Shown here piece after piece: positions 9,601-18,354 of a stretch of DNA of 64,000 nt. A program made the position numbers and the translations under genes. Numbering within the stretch: position 1 is the stretch's first letter; each line of letters starts with the position of its first letter. Source of the stretch: Thiohalocapsa sp963695445 (lineage in GTDB: Bacteria; Pseudomonadota; Gammaproteobacteria; Chromatiales; Chromatiaceae); assembly GCA_963695445.1 (NCBI GenBank), contig CAVOGV010000023.1, positions 72,032 through 136,031 of the forward strand, given 5' to 3'. Below the pieces are notes generated by a model. It was given only the letters and a program-made list of their open reading frames with translations, had not been told where the DNA came from and did no database searches.

Positions 9601-12333
9601 AGTGGCGAAGCTCAGGTACGGCGGAACGGTGCGCAGGTCACCCACGCAGCTGGGATCGGTCGCCTGGGTCGACGGGAAGTACTCATCGCCGAAGTCGACG
9701 TTCTTATCCTCCTCTTTGACGAGCTTGTAGCCGGCGGGCGTGGCCGCCTCGACGATGTACTCACCAGGGATCATCCAGGCATCGGGCAGCCGCTGGATAC
9801 CCGCGCTGCTCAAGCCGGCCACAGCGATCCGGTCGGTGTAGAACGTATTGAGCTTGGTGACGAGATCCCCAAGTCCGGCGGCCTCGAGCGCCTCAACGCT
9901 GTAATCGGCAAAGGCATAGCCGCCGTCGAAGACACCCGGGCGCACCTGATTGAAGTTGCGCAGGCCGTCGAAGCAGCGGTGGTCCTCATCAGGCGTGATG
10001 TTGCCGTCGAGATCGACGTCGATCTGGTTGGCCCCCTGGCAGTCGGTCGGCAGGTTGTCGTCCCAGCTGTCGGACCAGGTCACCTGGATCGCGTCGCCGT
10101 AGTCGAAGACGCCGTCGCCGTTGCGATCGATGTCCTCCGGTCCGGGCCGACAGCGGTTGGGCGGGGACACAACTTGACAGGCCGGGGTGCCGCTGTTGGC
10201 GGCCCAGCCGAGCGGATAGTTGTCCACATCGGCGAGGTCGACCTGACCGTTGCCGTTGATGTCGTCGATGACGCCATCGTCTGGATCAGGTTCCGACGGG
10301 TCGTTGGCAGCGGAGTTCAGGTTCCAGTCGATGTCACAGGCATCGTTGGGCCAGGGTTCCACAGAGCCCGGCTGGCAGTCGATGTCGCCATCGGCGTAGA
10401 GCGCGACCTGGACGCGCGGAACACCGACCTCCCAAGTCTCGGCGACCGCGTTCTGGGGGTTGTTCTCGGCGCGGGTAGTGGCGTAGTGGACGACACCGGA
10501 GATGCCGCCGTTCTCGCCGACATAAGGGAAGAGGAACGGCAGCGGCGTGCAGTTCGGCGGCTCACAGACCTCAGGCAGGGCATTGGTCAGGTACTCGGTC
10601 TTGCCGAACTGCAGCACGTTGGTTTGGCCAAGGAAGGCCTGGAAGGCCTGGGTCAGCACCGGACCGGTCTCGGTGCGGGACAGGTTGTCGCCGGTGTTCG
10701 GATTGATCTCCGCCTGCGGCTGTGGCGTCAACTCGCCAAAGTCCGGGAAGCTGTCGTTGGCTTGGTTGACGAGACCACCGGCGTCGACGACGAAGGTGGC
10801 GCCGGTCGCCTTCTTGTTCGTGAAGCCAACCTCGGCCACCAACCAGTGGAAGAACGGGAAGACCTCGTCGAACGGGGCCAAGCCCTCGGAATCGGTTGGG
10901 AAGGCCTGATAGGCCGCGCCATTGCGCCAGCGGATGCCCACCGGGCCAGCCTCCGGGCCGACCGGCGCCTCACCCGCATCCCAGAAGCCGTTCAGGTTGG
11001 TGTCGTTGAAGATGGCGGTGTTTAGGCGGGCGAACCAGTTGAAGACCGGGACCTCGCCGAGGGCGCAGCTGCCCAGCCCGTTGCAGTCGCCGCCCACGAC
11101 ATCGACGGGCAGGGTCGCGATGACCGCATCCAGGTTGATATCCCAGACCTTGAGCTGATAGCTGCCGTCCGGCACGTTCGGGATGCTGAAACCGCTAGCG
11201 CCGTCGCAGGGCGCGGCGTAGAGCGCGCGACCGGGGGCGACGCCGCCCTCGTTCAGCGCCACCCAGCAGCCGGGCAAGGGCCTGCCGCCGTAGAAGCTGA
11301 AGTCCGGCGAGCGCGACAGGTGCATGTCGGTGATGGTGCCGGTGATGGTCTGTCCGCCGTCGAGCAGATCGGAGGCGACGCGATCCTCCTTGACGAAGCC
11401 GACGAAGACGTGTGGCCCAGGCAGACCGAACTCGACGAAGAACGGCGGCTCGTTGGCCTTGACCCAGGCGTCGATGACCTGGGTGCCCTCGATGGTGGAG
11501 GTCTGGACCCAAGGCGCGTTACCAGCGCCGGTGCCCGGCGGGTTCACGATGACGCCGTACTTACCGGGGGCGAGGTTCTTGACCAGCAGGTAACCGTTCT
11601 CGTCGGGGCGCAGGATGCCGTCGCCCGGGGTGTTCACGCTGCCGTCGGGGTTATAGGTGGTGCCGAGCTGATTGCCGAAGGCATCCTGCAGCACCGGGCC
11701 GCCCTGCTGGCCGTAGAGTCCAGCGGGGTCCTCCAGGATGATGTTGAACTGGGTCCAGTCGACCGGTCCAAAGCCATCGGCGCCGGCCGCGCCGACTGGA
11801 TTCTCCTCCTCCGGCAGATCCGGCGTCCCGTTCAAGGGGTAGTTATCCTCGAACAAGAAGATCGCGATCTGCGCCGTGGGGATAGGCTGCTGCTCGACGA
11901 CGATCGTGGCGGCATCCAAGTCCCCGCTGGGATCGTCGGCATTGCGCAGCACGGTCACCGGGGCGCCGCCCATCGCGTAGCCGGAGAACGGCAGCACCGA
12001 GACGTAGTACCGACCGGGCGCGATCAGGTTGACGTTGACGGAACTGCCCGGCGTCGAGCCCGTTTGGGCCTCGCCCGTGCTCGTGTTGGTGGCGACGGGA
12101 TGGTTGCTGGCGTGGAAGCCGAACGACAGCATGTCTTCGCGCGCCGGCGGGTTGTTTGGATCGACCGCGAAGGTGGTATCTTCCTGGACGACGTATCGGA
12201 AGCCGCTGACCGGGTTACCGTCCGCGTCGACGACGTTGATGTCGAAGTTGGCGGACTGAACGGCACCTGCCGCCATTAGGCCGCAAGCAATCAGGAGCGC
12301 CTGTATTGTTGGGCGCCTTGGACTTGACTTCAT
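6604..12333 (-). CDS. Giant secreted beta-helix protein with SdrD-B-like, calcium-type and IPT-like regions
   Basis: About 1,909 residues from ATG 12333 (MKSSPRRPTIQALLIACG), chosen because GGAG lies 7-10 bases upstream; another ATG is at 12351. A signal peptide ends near VQSA. N-terminal carboxypeptidase-regulatory/SdrD-B-like repeats (FDINVVDADGNPVSGF; FNDTNLNGFWDAGEAPVG near 440-460). Residues about 650-800 are Asp-rich with EF/dockerin-like loops (DIDRNGDGVFDYGD; DVDLDGNITPDED). An IPT/TIG-like region covers about 1150-1250. A right-handed parallel beta-helix (about 1290-1710, repeated GGGI.I and NNxxxxN units) follows. The end (PGSPAIDAA, then DIGADEVQ) is the usual tail of polymorphic beta-helix proteins. 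There is no membrane anchor and no frameshift in 5.7 kb. It leads the MCO operon, so it may be the extracellular scaffold for these oxidases (inference). Confidence 0.8.
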   Translation of the reverse strand: MKSSPRRPTIQALLIACGLMAAGAVQSANFDINVVDADGNPVSGFRYVVQEDTTFAVDPNNPPAREDMLSFGFHASNHPVATNTSTGEAQTGSTPGSSVNVNLIAPGRYYVSVLPFSGYAMGGAPVTVLRNADDPSGDLDAATIVVEQQPIPTAQIAIFLFEDNYPLNGTPDLPEEENPVGAAGADGFGPVDWTQFNIILEDPAGLYGQQGGPVLQDAFGNQLGTTYNPDGSVNTPGDGILRPDENGYLLVKNLAPGKYGVIVNPPGTGAGNAPWVQTSTIEGTQVIDAWVKANEPPFFVEFGLPGPHVFVGFVKEDRVASDLLDGGQTITGTITDMHLSRSPDFSFYGGRPLPGCWVALNEGGVAPGRALYAAPCDGASGFSIPNVPDGSYQLKVWDINLDAVIATLPVDVVGGDCNGLGSCALGEVPVFNWFARLNTAIFNDTNLNGFWDAGEAPVGPEAGPVGIRWRNGAAYQAFPTDSEGLAPFDEVFPFFHWLVAEVGFTNKKATGATFVVDAGGLVNQANDSFPDFGELTPQPQAEINPNTGDNLSRTETGPVLTQAFQAFLGQTNVLQFGKTEYLTNALPEVCEPPNCTPLPFLFPYVGENGGISGVVHYATTRAENNPQNAVAETWEVGVPRVQVALYADGDIDCQPGSVEPWPNDACDIDWNLNSAANDPSEPDPDDGVIDDINGNGQVDLADVDNYPLGWAANSGTPACQVVSPPNRCRPGPEDIDRNGDGVFDYGDAIQVTWSDSWDDNLPTDCQGANQIDVDLDGNITPDEDHRCFDGLRNFNQVRPGVFDGGYAFADYSVEALEAAGLGDLVTKLNTFYTDRIAVAGLSSAGIQRLPDAWMIPGEYIVEAATPAGYKLVKEEDKNVDFGDEYFPSTQATDPSCVGDLRTVPPYLSFATVDGSGAADQVIPGFEAAQVDWNKGGVPVSGSQQPLCDRKLVGLSAAKNAAANFFLFTDTPIAANATGVILNDLANEFNPNSPAFGEKYAPPYVPVGFYDWAGNQVNRVYADEFGRYNAMLPSTYSVNLPMPSGVSPNMLVSCMNDAGPIPNPEVATNPDAPEFIIDPNFIPQYSQFCYTFQYMPGAATYLDTPVVSIAAFANPPTFPVDCEQEDRTPMIASVQRRANSAPGGADGPFVVAGSTVSAPQEIRIKSMGGNVEVPNPDWDGTAATPKNITRNYNFGGSAGQVYLEDADGNRTTLPIVNWGGTRIDAQVPVATAPGDYQVIVVRTAGVPEPVESPVGVTLTVGICQGGSTGNNCDGTEVGVRPPQGSRVFGDYFTVHRVNAGGSIQTAIDNATPGDLILVAPGVYDELVVMWKPVRLQGWGAGAVTLNARQVPTEKINSWRTLVESLLNTDSITPLPGQEFTLPTGFAALGAAVFPTEEGAGIFVAGSDNFPDWFSGPMNQRARIDGFTIVGATQGGAIVVNGHANAMDIGNNRLSANAGFYGGGIRVGHPTLAHEENGLLVYDDADNPDIRIHHNLIIQNGGINADGVGGGIALHTGADRYKVQKNWVCGNFSVGSGAGIGHLGFSDRGLIEDNRIIFNESFSQATAESGGGIYIGGQPGLQPIPDGAGAGLLVSPGSGTVTIDANLIRGNLAGAGDGGGIRIENVNGQEVVDVLDNGGTRTGPWDDVLVYNNFITNNVAGLAGGGISVENALSVTIRHNTVANNESTATTALAASGDPNLTTPQPAGIVGRVHSGDIATLIAQVPGTPAYSDPSLVSNIVYHNRSYFWLNADPNSLTETGLYPASCYPNACDPTVPNVNDYTWDLEVLGFAAQLDPRRSLLTDATGYHGSNISGDPLFVNPYFNGPRDNVNIPEFTTLQTAGAFDEGGNFIQVTFGPLSLSAGDYHIQPGSPAIDAAGPVAPSLSLLRVDVDNDARPQGAAADIGADEVQ

Positions 12334-12876
12334 GAGCCTTCTCCTAGTCATGCGTGTTCACTCCGGGTATTCTTAGGGCTGTCGATTTAGTGCCGTCGAA
12401 CTCTGGGGCTGTTGCGTTCATGGGTTGCCGTCCACAGGCGGGGCGCCAGTCGCGGCGATCCTGACGCGCTCAGCGGCGGCGCCGAGATCTGCTCAACATG
12501 GCTTGCCGACGGAGCTGATCTGAACCCATCGGCCCACTGTCCTGATCTGGTAAGGACGAAAACCGATGGGTGAAATCGCCGATCCGTCTGTGGCAAATGA
12601 CACAGTTGAAGAATCGCAGGATCGGCACAACGGGTCTGCGGGGGGGGATACCCATTTTCTCCGGCGTCAAACCCCATTTAGGCGGTAGGGTGTGGAGCAA
12701 AAACGCCCGGCGGGGTGGGGGGAAACCCGCTCGGGGAGGGTGGGGCAGTCCCGCTGGTGGCAACAGTTGTTTTCGAAGGGCGCGCAACCCTGGTGTGGCA
12801 CTTGGGCCACCTCAGCCTGGCCGACGCGTTGTCGGTGCGCTGCCCAACGCGTTAACCGGATTTGGTTACCACATCG
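12334..12876. promoter_or_regulatory. Divergent promoter region between the beta-helix/MCO operon and the NarL-type regulator
   Basis: 543 bases without a gene. It contains a perfect 9-bp inverted repeat ACCCATCGG (12524-12532) / CCGATGGGT (12563-12571), between whose arms is TCCTGATCTGGTAAGGA. The combination of TCAGGA and CGATGG on the minus strand recurs in the tandem repeats upstream of the neighbouring kinase (15834-15871), with two bases difference in spacing. This makes it a candidate operator for the adjacent NarL-family regulator. The part from about 12640 to 12760 is G-rich on the plus strand. No clear sigma-70 or sigma-54 promoter was identified. Confidence 0.35.
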
Positions 12877-13551
12877 ATGAACCGGGCATTACGAGTTCTC
12901 TTGGTCGACGACCATGCCTTGGTTCGGCAAGGCCTGAAGGCGTTGCTGGAGAGCAGCGGTATGTGCGTGGTCGGAGAGGCGAAGGACGGACAGGATGCCG
13001 TGCAGAAAGCGGTCGAATTGAGCCCTGAGGTGGTGGTGATCGATCTCACCATGCCGGGCATGAACGGCACTGAGGCGATACCACGAATCAGGCAGCGTCT
13101 CGCGACGGTCAAGGTCGTGGTATTGACGGCAAACGACGCACCCGAATACGTCAGGGCTGCCTTAGTGGCCGGAGCGAACGGCTACGTCCTGAAGGAGGAC
13201 AGCCACGAAGTCCTCGTGTCCGCGATCAACACGACCGTCGACGGCAAGACGTTCCTCAGCCCCGGCGTCTGCGGAGATGTGGTCTCGGGCTTCCTGTCGA
13301 TTGGACCGGAATCGACTGGAGGAGACAGTCTTGAACCGATCTCGCCGGGCGCCCATGCGTTGACTGGACGAGAGCGTGAGGTGCTGAAACTGACGGCTGA
13401 GGGAAAAAGCAACAAGGAGATGGCAGACTACCTCCACCTCAGCGTCAAGACGGTGGAGAAGCACCGCGCCAGCGCGATGAAGAGAATTGGGGCCAAGGGC
13501 GTGGCCGATGTAACCGCCTACGCCATTCGCAACGGACTCGTTAGCGGCTAG
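12877..13551 (+). CDS. NarL/FixJ-family response regulator
   Basis: 224 residues from ATG 12877 (MNRALRVLLVDDHALVRQG); a TTG 15 bases earlier is also in frame, and neither start has a strong ribosome site. The receiver domain has the acidic pair DD, phospho-acceptor Asp in VVVIDLTMPGMNG, Thr in VVLTAND and Lys in YVLKED. The LuxR-type helix-turn-helix is LTGREREVLKLTAEGKSNKE, continuing through SVKTVEKHRASAMKRIG. It faces the MCO operon across a shared promoter region and is convergent with its probable kinase, the two stop regions overlapping by four bases. A reasonable guess is that it controls the MCO/beta-helix operon; the inverted repeat at 12524-12571 is a candidate site. Confidence 0.9.
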   Translation: MNRALRVLLVDDHALVRQGLKALLESSGMCVVGEAKDGQDAVQKAVELSPEVVVIDLTMPGMNGTEAIPRIRQRLATVKVVVLTANDAPEYVRAALVAGANGYVLKEDSHEVLVSAINTTVDGKTFLSPGVCGDVVSGFLSIGPESTGGDSLEPISPGAHALTGREREVLKLTAEGKSNKEMADYLHLSVKTVEKHRASAMKRIGAKGVADVTAYAIRNGLVSG

Positions 13552-15776
13552 TCGCGCTCTGGGCTGCCAGCTTGCGCCGCGGCCAATGGCCAGCGGCCAA
13601 TGACGCGGACGCCGCCTCCGTCTCTGGACACGACGAACAAATCACCGCCGATTTGCTCAGCGCGCTCGCGCATGCTGGTCAGACCGAATCCGCAGAGACC
13701 CCCCTCCCCATCCGCGGCGACACCTGCCCCGTTGTCGCTAATCGTCAAGACGATGTCCTGTCGGACCAGGGCCAGCGACAGCTCCAAGGCGGTGGCGCCG
13801 GAGTACTTGCAGGCGTTGTTCACGGCCTCCTGCGAGATGCGAAAGACCTCCGTCTTGAAGCGTGGCCCCAACAGCTCTTCGCTGACCTCGAACCGATAGC
13901 GAATCTGCGCTTCAGGCAGCACTTTGCATGTCTGGCGCAACAACCAACTCAAGGTCGCGTCGATGCCGAGATCGTCCAGTATCGATGGCCGCAACGCCAT
14001 CGCGACCCGACGGGTCTCCTCGATCGTATCGCGCAGCGCCGCGCTCAGGTGCCCGATCTGCGTCTTGATCGGTGAATCCGCGGCTAGCGCGCACTTATCG
14101 GTGGCGTTCTCCAGCATGAGCTTGATGGACGTCAGTCGCTGCCCGATGCCGTCATGAAGCTCTCGCGCAAGACGCCGCCGCTCTTGCTCCTGCGCAACCA
14201 GCAGTCGCTCCGACAGTGCCGCAGCGCGACGATTTGACGCGACGAGACGAATCTCAGACTCCTTGCTCACGGTCACATCCAGCACATTGCCAACAATGAG
14301 TTGGCGGTCGCCGTTAGGGAAAGGACGTTGCATGACATAGAGCCAAACCGGGCGCCCTTGCCTGGTGGTGACCAGACACTCTTGCCCGCGTTCGCCCCAA
14401 GTCGAATCGACCGCCTGGACCGACGCCCGATAACAGTCATGACCCAAGCAATCCTCAAGCCTCGCACCAAGCAGCTCGTTCTCACCATATCCGAGCAGCT
14501 CGGCGAAACGCGCGTTGTGGTAGCTAATGCGACCGTCCGCGGCCAAATAGATCCCAGTTAGCGTGTTGTCAACGAACGAGTGGTATCGATACTCCGTCAG
14601 CCTAAGCGCTTCCTGGTCTCGCCTGTGTTCTACGGTTTCGACCTTAAGTTTGTCGGTCGTCCGTAGGAGCTCCGCCGTCTTTTCTCTGACCTCGCGCTCC
14701 AACTCCGCCTTGAAGTCTTCGACGAGCCGGAGAGCCCTTAGCCGCTCGGTTACATCGTCCAAGACGGCAATACAGCATCCCGGCACACCATCTCCATCAG
14801 GCACTCGCGGAACACGTTGCATGGTCAGGTCGTAGACGCGTCCCTCCGCACTGGCCAGCCCGGAGATTTTGAGTGATTCTCCCGGCACCGCAGCTCGCAA
14901 GCCGGACCAAATGCCATCGACACTCGGTCTAGCATGCGCAAACCCAACGGTTGGCGCCACCGGCAAACCGCAAGCTGCAAGCTTTTGCACAACATCCTGC
15001 TTCGACAATCCCAATTGCCACAACAATACAAGAAATTCCTGCCCGGCAATCGTTTTCACGGTGCCCAAGCGCAGCTCTTCGACGGCGCGATTGGCGCGAA
15101 CGACACAGCCCCCGTGATCCAATAAGCAGACAAGCTGCGGCAAGGCGTCGACGACGGCCTCCCACTCCTGCTTTGCCTGCTGTATTAGCTCGTGCAATCG
15201 CGCGTCTCGGCCCCTATTGATGCGCGAATCAAGCCCCATCTGCACCGACACCAGAAAGCTGCGCAAGAAGTCGATGGAACTGTCCGACAGTTCACTGCCA
15301 ACCCGATAGAAGGCCAGCAGCAAGTCGACACCGGACTGTCCGGCCGGCGACAGAAACGCCTCAACTCTCGACGCCCGCACACCTGTCGTCTGGAGCAGCA
15401 GGGCTGGCCGCACTGAGAAATTGACGCACCCACCGACGGTGGTTGCCGAGTCGGGTGGCGATTGTTGGGCCAATACTCGATCGAGAGTCCGCCCGAGCAG
15501 GGCGGGGTCGCGGAAATCGGAGAACGCGCCGGGGGAGGCGAAAAACTCGGCTTCGCCAGTATCTGGACATACTCGCCGCAACGCGAGGAATGTGCCCGGC
15601 ACAAGCGCTGCCGCTGCGGCCAGGACGTCTTCAACGGCGGGGCCTAGCCGCACGGCGTCGCGAACGCCCTGCCTGATCCGCGTCAGCGTGTGCAAGTATT
15701 CCGCGGCAGTAAAATCAGAGGGGCCATCCTGCAAAACCCTATCTGCATCGCCCGTCAATTGATTTTCACCGCTCAT
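13548..15776 (-). CDS. Cytoplasmic multi-PAS histidine kinase, NarX/DegS type
   Basis: 742 residues with no membrane segment. The N-terminal 200 residues look GAF-like (VLAAAAALVPGTFLALRR). A PAS domain follows (WEAVVDALPQLVCLLDHGG), then a short coiled coil (LVEDFKAELEREVREKTAEL), a second PAS (YHSFVDNTLTGIYLAADG) and a HisKA_3 dimerisation region with phospho-acceptor His in RRRLARELHDGIGQRLTS. The ATPase domain has N-box RISQEAVNNACKYSG and ISDNGAGV. This architecture pairs with NarL-type regulators, and the only one nearby is the convergent gene at 12877. The signal is likely sensed in the cytoplasm by PAS/GAF domains; no heme or iron-sulfur motif was recognised. Confidence 0.9.
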   Translation of the reverse strand: MSGENQLTGDADRVLQDGPSDFTAAEYLHTLTRIRQGVRDAVRLGPAVEDVLAAAAALVPGTFLALRRVCPDTGEAEFFASPGAFSDFRDPALLGRTLDRVLAQQSPPDSATTVGGCVNFSVRPALLLQTTGVRASRVEAFLSPAGQSGVDLLLAFYRVGSELSDSSIDFLRSFLVSVQMGLDSRINRGRDARLHELIQQAKQEWEAVVDALPQLVCLLDHGGCVVRANRAVEELRLGTVKTIAGQEFLVLLWQLGLSKQDVVQKLAACGLPVAPTVGFAHARPSVDGIWSGLRAAVPGESLKISGLASAEGRVYDLTMQRVPRVPDGDGVPGCCIAVLDDVTERLRALRLVEDFKAELEREVREKTAELLRTTDKLKVETVEHRRDQEALRLTEYRYHSFVDNTLTGIYLAADGRISYHNARFAELLGYGENELLGARLEDCLGHDCYRASVQAVDSTWGERGQECLVTTRQGRPVWLYVMQRPFPNGDRQLIVGNVLDVTVSKESEIRLVASNRRAAALSERLLVAQEQERRRLARELHDGIGQRLTSIKLMLENATDKCALAADSPIKTQIGHLSAALRDTIEETRRVAMALRPSILDDLGIDATLSWLLRQTCKVLPEAQIRYRFEVSEELLGPRFKTEVFRISQEAVNNACKYSGATALELSLALVRQDIVLTISDNGAGVAADGEGGLCGFGLTSMRERAEQIGGDLFVVSRDGGGVRVIGRWPLAAAQAGSPERD

Positions 15777-15794
15777 TTTGAGTTTTCGGGTCTT

Positions 15795-15882
15795 ACACGA
15801 GTGCGTGAGGGTACTTCACGGATCTGACTCGTGTCAGGACTTTCCCGACGGATCAGGATTTTCCCGATGGAAGAATCAGGAC
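15795..15882. promoter_or_regulatory. Inverted repeat plus 19-bp tandem repeats upstream of the kinase
   Basis: ACACGAGT (15795-15802) is mirrored by ACTCGTGT (15827-15834). Directly after are two 19-base units, TCAGGACTTTCCCGACGGA (15834-15852) and TCAGGATTTTCCCGATGGA (15853-15871), with a third TCAGGAC at 15876. They lie 20-105 bases before the kinase start (minus) and about 330 before the OmpR-type regulator (plus). The layout suggests an operator array. The rest of 15777-16204 shows nothing else. Confidence 0.4.
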
Positions 15883-16204
15883 TCTCGATCCGGCAAGCAT
15901 CACGACAGACGCTCTTGAACGCGCTGAGCCGATGCGCGATCGGGTTAGACTTGCGCGCCCAAGGCGATCTAAGCTCGGGGCATCGATATGGCATGCCCTC
16001 GCCGCTCCATCTCAAGACCTGCGCGATCGGGGCAGTAGCGAGCGAGGCGCGTGCCGTCAACACAACAGCTTATGGAGCATCAAGCCGATGTCAAGTCGAA
16101 CTTGCGAACGCCAGTGCCGACAGCCGCCAGGCCAGGCTAACCCGAGGAGCTCAGGCAAGTCATTTGTGCACGACAGCGCGACCCGCTAGCCTGCCGCTTC
16201 CCCC

Positions 16205-16873
16205 ATGCGCATCTTGATCATCGAAGACGACCATCTGCTCGGCGCCGGTTTACAGACGGGGCTGCGCCAAGAGGGTTGTACCGCTGAATGGGTAAAACAG
16301 GCCAATGCCGCGGGTCATGCTTTGCAAACGGAGCATTTCGACGCCGCGATTCTTGACCTTGGCCTGCCTGATCGCGATGGTCTATCGTTGCTCGAAGAGT
16401 TACGCAAGACAGCCATTTGGCTACCTGTACTCATTCTGACCGCGCGCGACACCCTGGAAGACCGTGTTGCGGGGCTGGATGCCGGCGCGGACGACTATCT
16501 GGTCAAGCCATTCGACCTCGCCGAGGTCAGCGCTCGATTGCGCGCGCTGATACGCCGCTCGCAGGGCCAGGCATTGGCCGTTTTCCAGGTGGGAGATCTC
16601 GTATTGGACACAGTACGACGCGAGGTCAAGCTGCACGGTCGCCCGCTGTCGCTGTCGCCGAAGGAATTCGCACTGCTGGAGGTCCTCGTGTCCGACGCTG
16701 ATCGGGTGGTTCCGCGGGCACGGCTGCACAGCACCGCTTTCGGTTGGCATCACGACATAGAGAGCAACGCGCTTGAGGTGCACGTGCACAACCTGCGCCG
16801 GAAGCTAGGCAAACACCGCATTCTCACCGTGCGCGGGATCGGGTATCAACTTGCGTCTCAGCCGGAGTCCTGA
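16205..16873 (+). CDS. OmpR-family response regulator of the PmrA/QseB/TctD group
   Basis: 222 residues. The receiver domain starts MRILIIEDDHLLGAGLQTGL, with phospho-Asp in DAAILDLGLPDRDG, Thr in VLILTARDT and Lys in DDYLVKPFDLAE. The winged-helix domain (LSLSPKEFALLEVLVSDAD to VHNLRRKLG and VRGIGYQL) is typical of the QseB/PmrA branch. Its stop overlaps the kinase start by one base (TGATG). Regulators of this branch bind hexamer pairs YTTAAK-N5-YTTAAK, which occur upstream of the two multiheme cytochrome genes and, imperfectly, the canonical MCO in this window. No such box was seen before this gene itself. No clear ribosome site precedes the ATG. Confidence 0.92.
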   Translation: MRILIIEDDHLLGAGLQTGLRQEGCTAEWVKQANAAGHALQTEHFDAAILDLGLPDRDGLSLLEELRKTAIWLPVLILTARDTLEDRVAGLDAGADDYLVKPFDLAEVSARLRALIRRSQGQALAVFQVGDLVLDTVRREVKLHGRPLSLSPKEFALLEVLVSDADRVVPRARLHSTAFGWHHDIESNALEVHVHNLRRKLGKHRILTVRGIGYQLASQPES

Positions 16874-18291
16874 TGTCCATACGCAATCGACTCCTGGCGT
16901 CGTTGTTTGGACTCTGGGTCACGGTGTGGGCCGCGATCACGCTGGTCACGGTCGAGCGCGCCAATCACGAAGTTGAAGAACTGCTCGACGCAGAGCTCGC
17001 CCAAACGGCCAACGTCTTGCGCAGCATCGCCTTGGCCGGCAACCTGCCGAATGTAGGGCGCACGCCACATGCATTAACGCCAAGTGGGCATCCGTACGAA
17101 ATCAAGATCAGTTTCCAGCTTTGGGATGGCGATACGCTGGCAAGTGCCTTCGGTGGGGCACCCGATACGCGCCTGGCGGAAAACTTCGGATACTCGGATA
17201 CGGACCTCAACGGTAACACCTGGCGCGTGTTCGGCCTGCCCGGCGCCGATTCGACCCAGGCGCTCTATGTCGCGCAGGACCACGCGATCCGGCGCGAATT
17301 GGTTGAGTATCTCACGCTGCATGCGCTGCAGCCGATCTTGTGGTCACTGCCGATCGCGCTGATGATGATCTGGCTGGCAGTGTCGGATGGCTTGCGAAGC
17401 CTCAGACGTCTGGCAAATGAGGTCGCCGAACGATCGGATCGGCGCCTAGAGCCCGTCTCGGTCGCGGAGCTCCCGACCGAAACCGTCCCGCTGGTTCGGG
17501 CGCTCAATGCGCTGATGGAGAAAGTGCGGCAGACCCTATCCATTGAGCGACGATTCGCCGCAGATGCCTCGCATGAGTTGCGTACGCCATTGGCGATTAT
17601 TCGCACGCATACCCAGGTCGCCGCGCGGGCAGGCGACGCCAAGGACCGCAAGCAAGCGCTAGAAAACGCCCTGCGCGGAGTCGATCGCGCAGCCCGCCTG
17701 ATCACTCAGCTCTTGTCATTTTCCCGCCTGAACTACGACAGCGCCAAACGCGAAAGCGATAGCGGGTCGCTGTTGCTCGCGGTCTGCGACGTACTTGACG
17801 ACAGACGGGCCGCCGCTGCCGAGCGTTCGATTCAAGTGACCGATCGGCTACCGACAAGCGATATCTGCGCAGTCGGGGTGCCAACCTCGATTCTTGACGT
17901 GTTGATCAGCAATCTGGTCGACAACGCGATCAAGTTCACGCCCGATGGCGGTCGAGTGTCGGTCGAGGTGACCGCACTCGGCAGCGATGCGCTGCGGCTC
18001 ACCGTTTGCGACACCGGGCCCGGCATCCCCGCGGACCAACGCGACCGGGTATTCGAGCGCTTCTGCCGACAATCAGACCAGCAACAAGCGGGCGCCGGTC
18101 TCGGCTTGTCGATCGTCAAGCGCATCTGCGATCTGCACGGTGCAACGATCACATTGGGCCAGGCAAACAGCATGTCGAACGACGCCGATGTGACGCCAGC
18201 AGACACGACCAGCGTGGGCGTCGGACTGCGGGTGGACGTCGTGCTGCCTCGTGTCGCCAAAGCCAGCCGGATTTTAGACCTCCGGCGCTAA
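16873..18291 (+). CDS. Membrane histidine kinase, QseC/PmrB-like
   Basis: 472 residues. Transmembrane helix 1 is about residues 8-28 (LASLFGLWVTVWAAITLV); a periplasmic sensor of about 125 residues follows; helix 2 (PILWSLPIALMMIWLAVS) is near 155-175, then a HAMP-like linker. The phospho-His is in AADASHELRTPLAIIRTH (about 230). The ATPase domain has N-box NLVDNAIKF, G1 DTGPGIP and G2 GAGLGLSIVKRICDLHG. It forms a translationally coupled pair with the regulator before it. The last residues (ILDLRR) lie in DNA that is also found after tlpA at 35974, so the C-terminus may have been altered by a repeat. The signal is likely a periplasmic metal or redox change, by analogy with PmrB and CusS; this is inference. 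Confidence 0.92.
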   Translation: MSIRNRLLASLFGLWVTVWAAITLVTVERANHEVEELLDAELAQTANVLRSIALAGNLPNVGRTPHALTPSGHPYEIKISFQLWDGDTLASAFGGAPDTRLAENFGYSDTDLNGNTWRVFGLPGADSTQALYVAQDHAIRRELVEYLTLHALQPILWSLPIALMMIWLAVSDGLRSLRRLANEVAERSDRRLEPVSVAELPTETVPLVRALNALMEKVRQTLSIERRFAADASHELRTPLAIIRTHTQVAARAGDAKDRKQALENALRGVDRAARLITQLLSFSRLNYDSAKRESDSGSLLLAVCDVLDDRRAAAAERSIQVTDRLPTSDICAVGVPTSILDVLISNLVDNAIKFTPDGGRVSVEVTALGSDALRLTVCDTGPGIPADQRDRVFERFCRQSDQQQAGAGLGLSIVKRICDLHGATITLGQANSMSNDADVTPADTTSVGVGLRVDVVLPRVAKASRILDLRR

Positions 18292-18337
18292 CGATCAAGC
18301 GCCGCTCCCTTCCCCTAGCCGCATTACATCCCGCTTG
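18275..18337. repeat. Short dispersed element, copy 1
   Basis: Begins TAGACCTCCGGCGCTAA and overlaps the kinase stop. About 25 of its first 29 bases match 35974-36002, followed by similar C-rich sequence. It lies just upstream of the first cytochrome promoter, while the second copy lies downstream of tlpA. Confidence 0.45.
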
Positions 18338-18354
18338 TTCGATTTCGCCACAGT

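Noticed and set aside
8206..11025. 939-codon open frame on the plus strand
   Set aside because: It is antisense to the beta-helix gene; the composition (Arg/Asp/Val-rich, no domains) is that of a complement-frame artefact in GC-rich DNA.
12640..12876. Sigma-54 promoter before the NarL-type regulator
   Set aside because: TGGCAC occurs near 12795 but without the TTGC element at the required distance.
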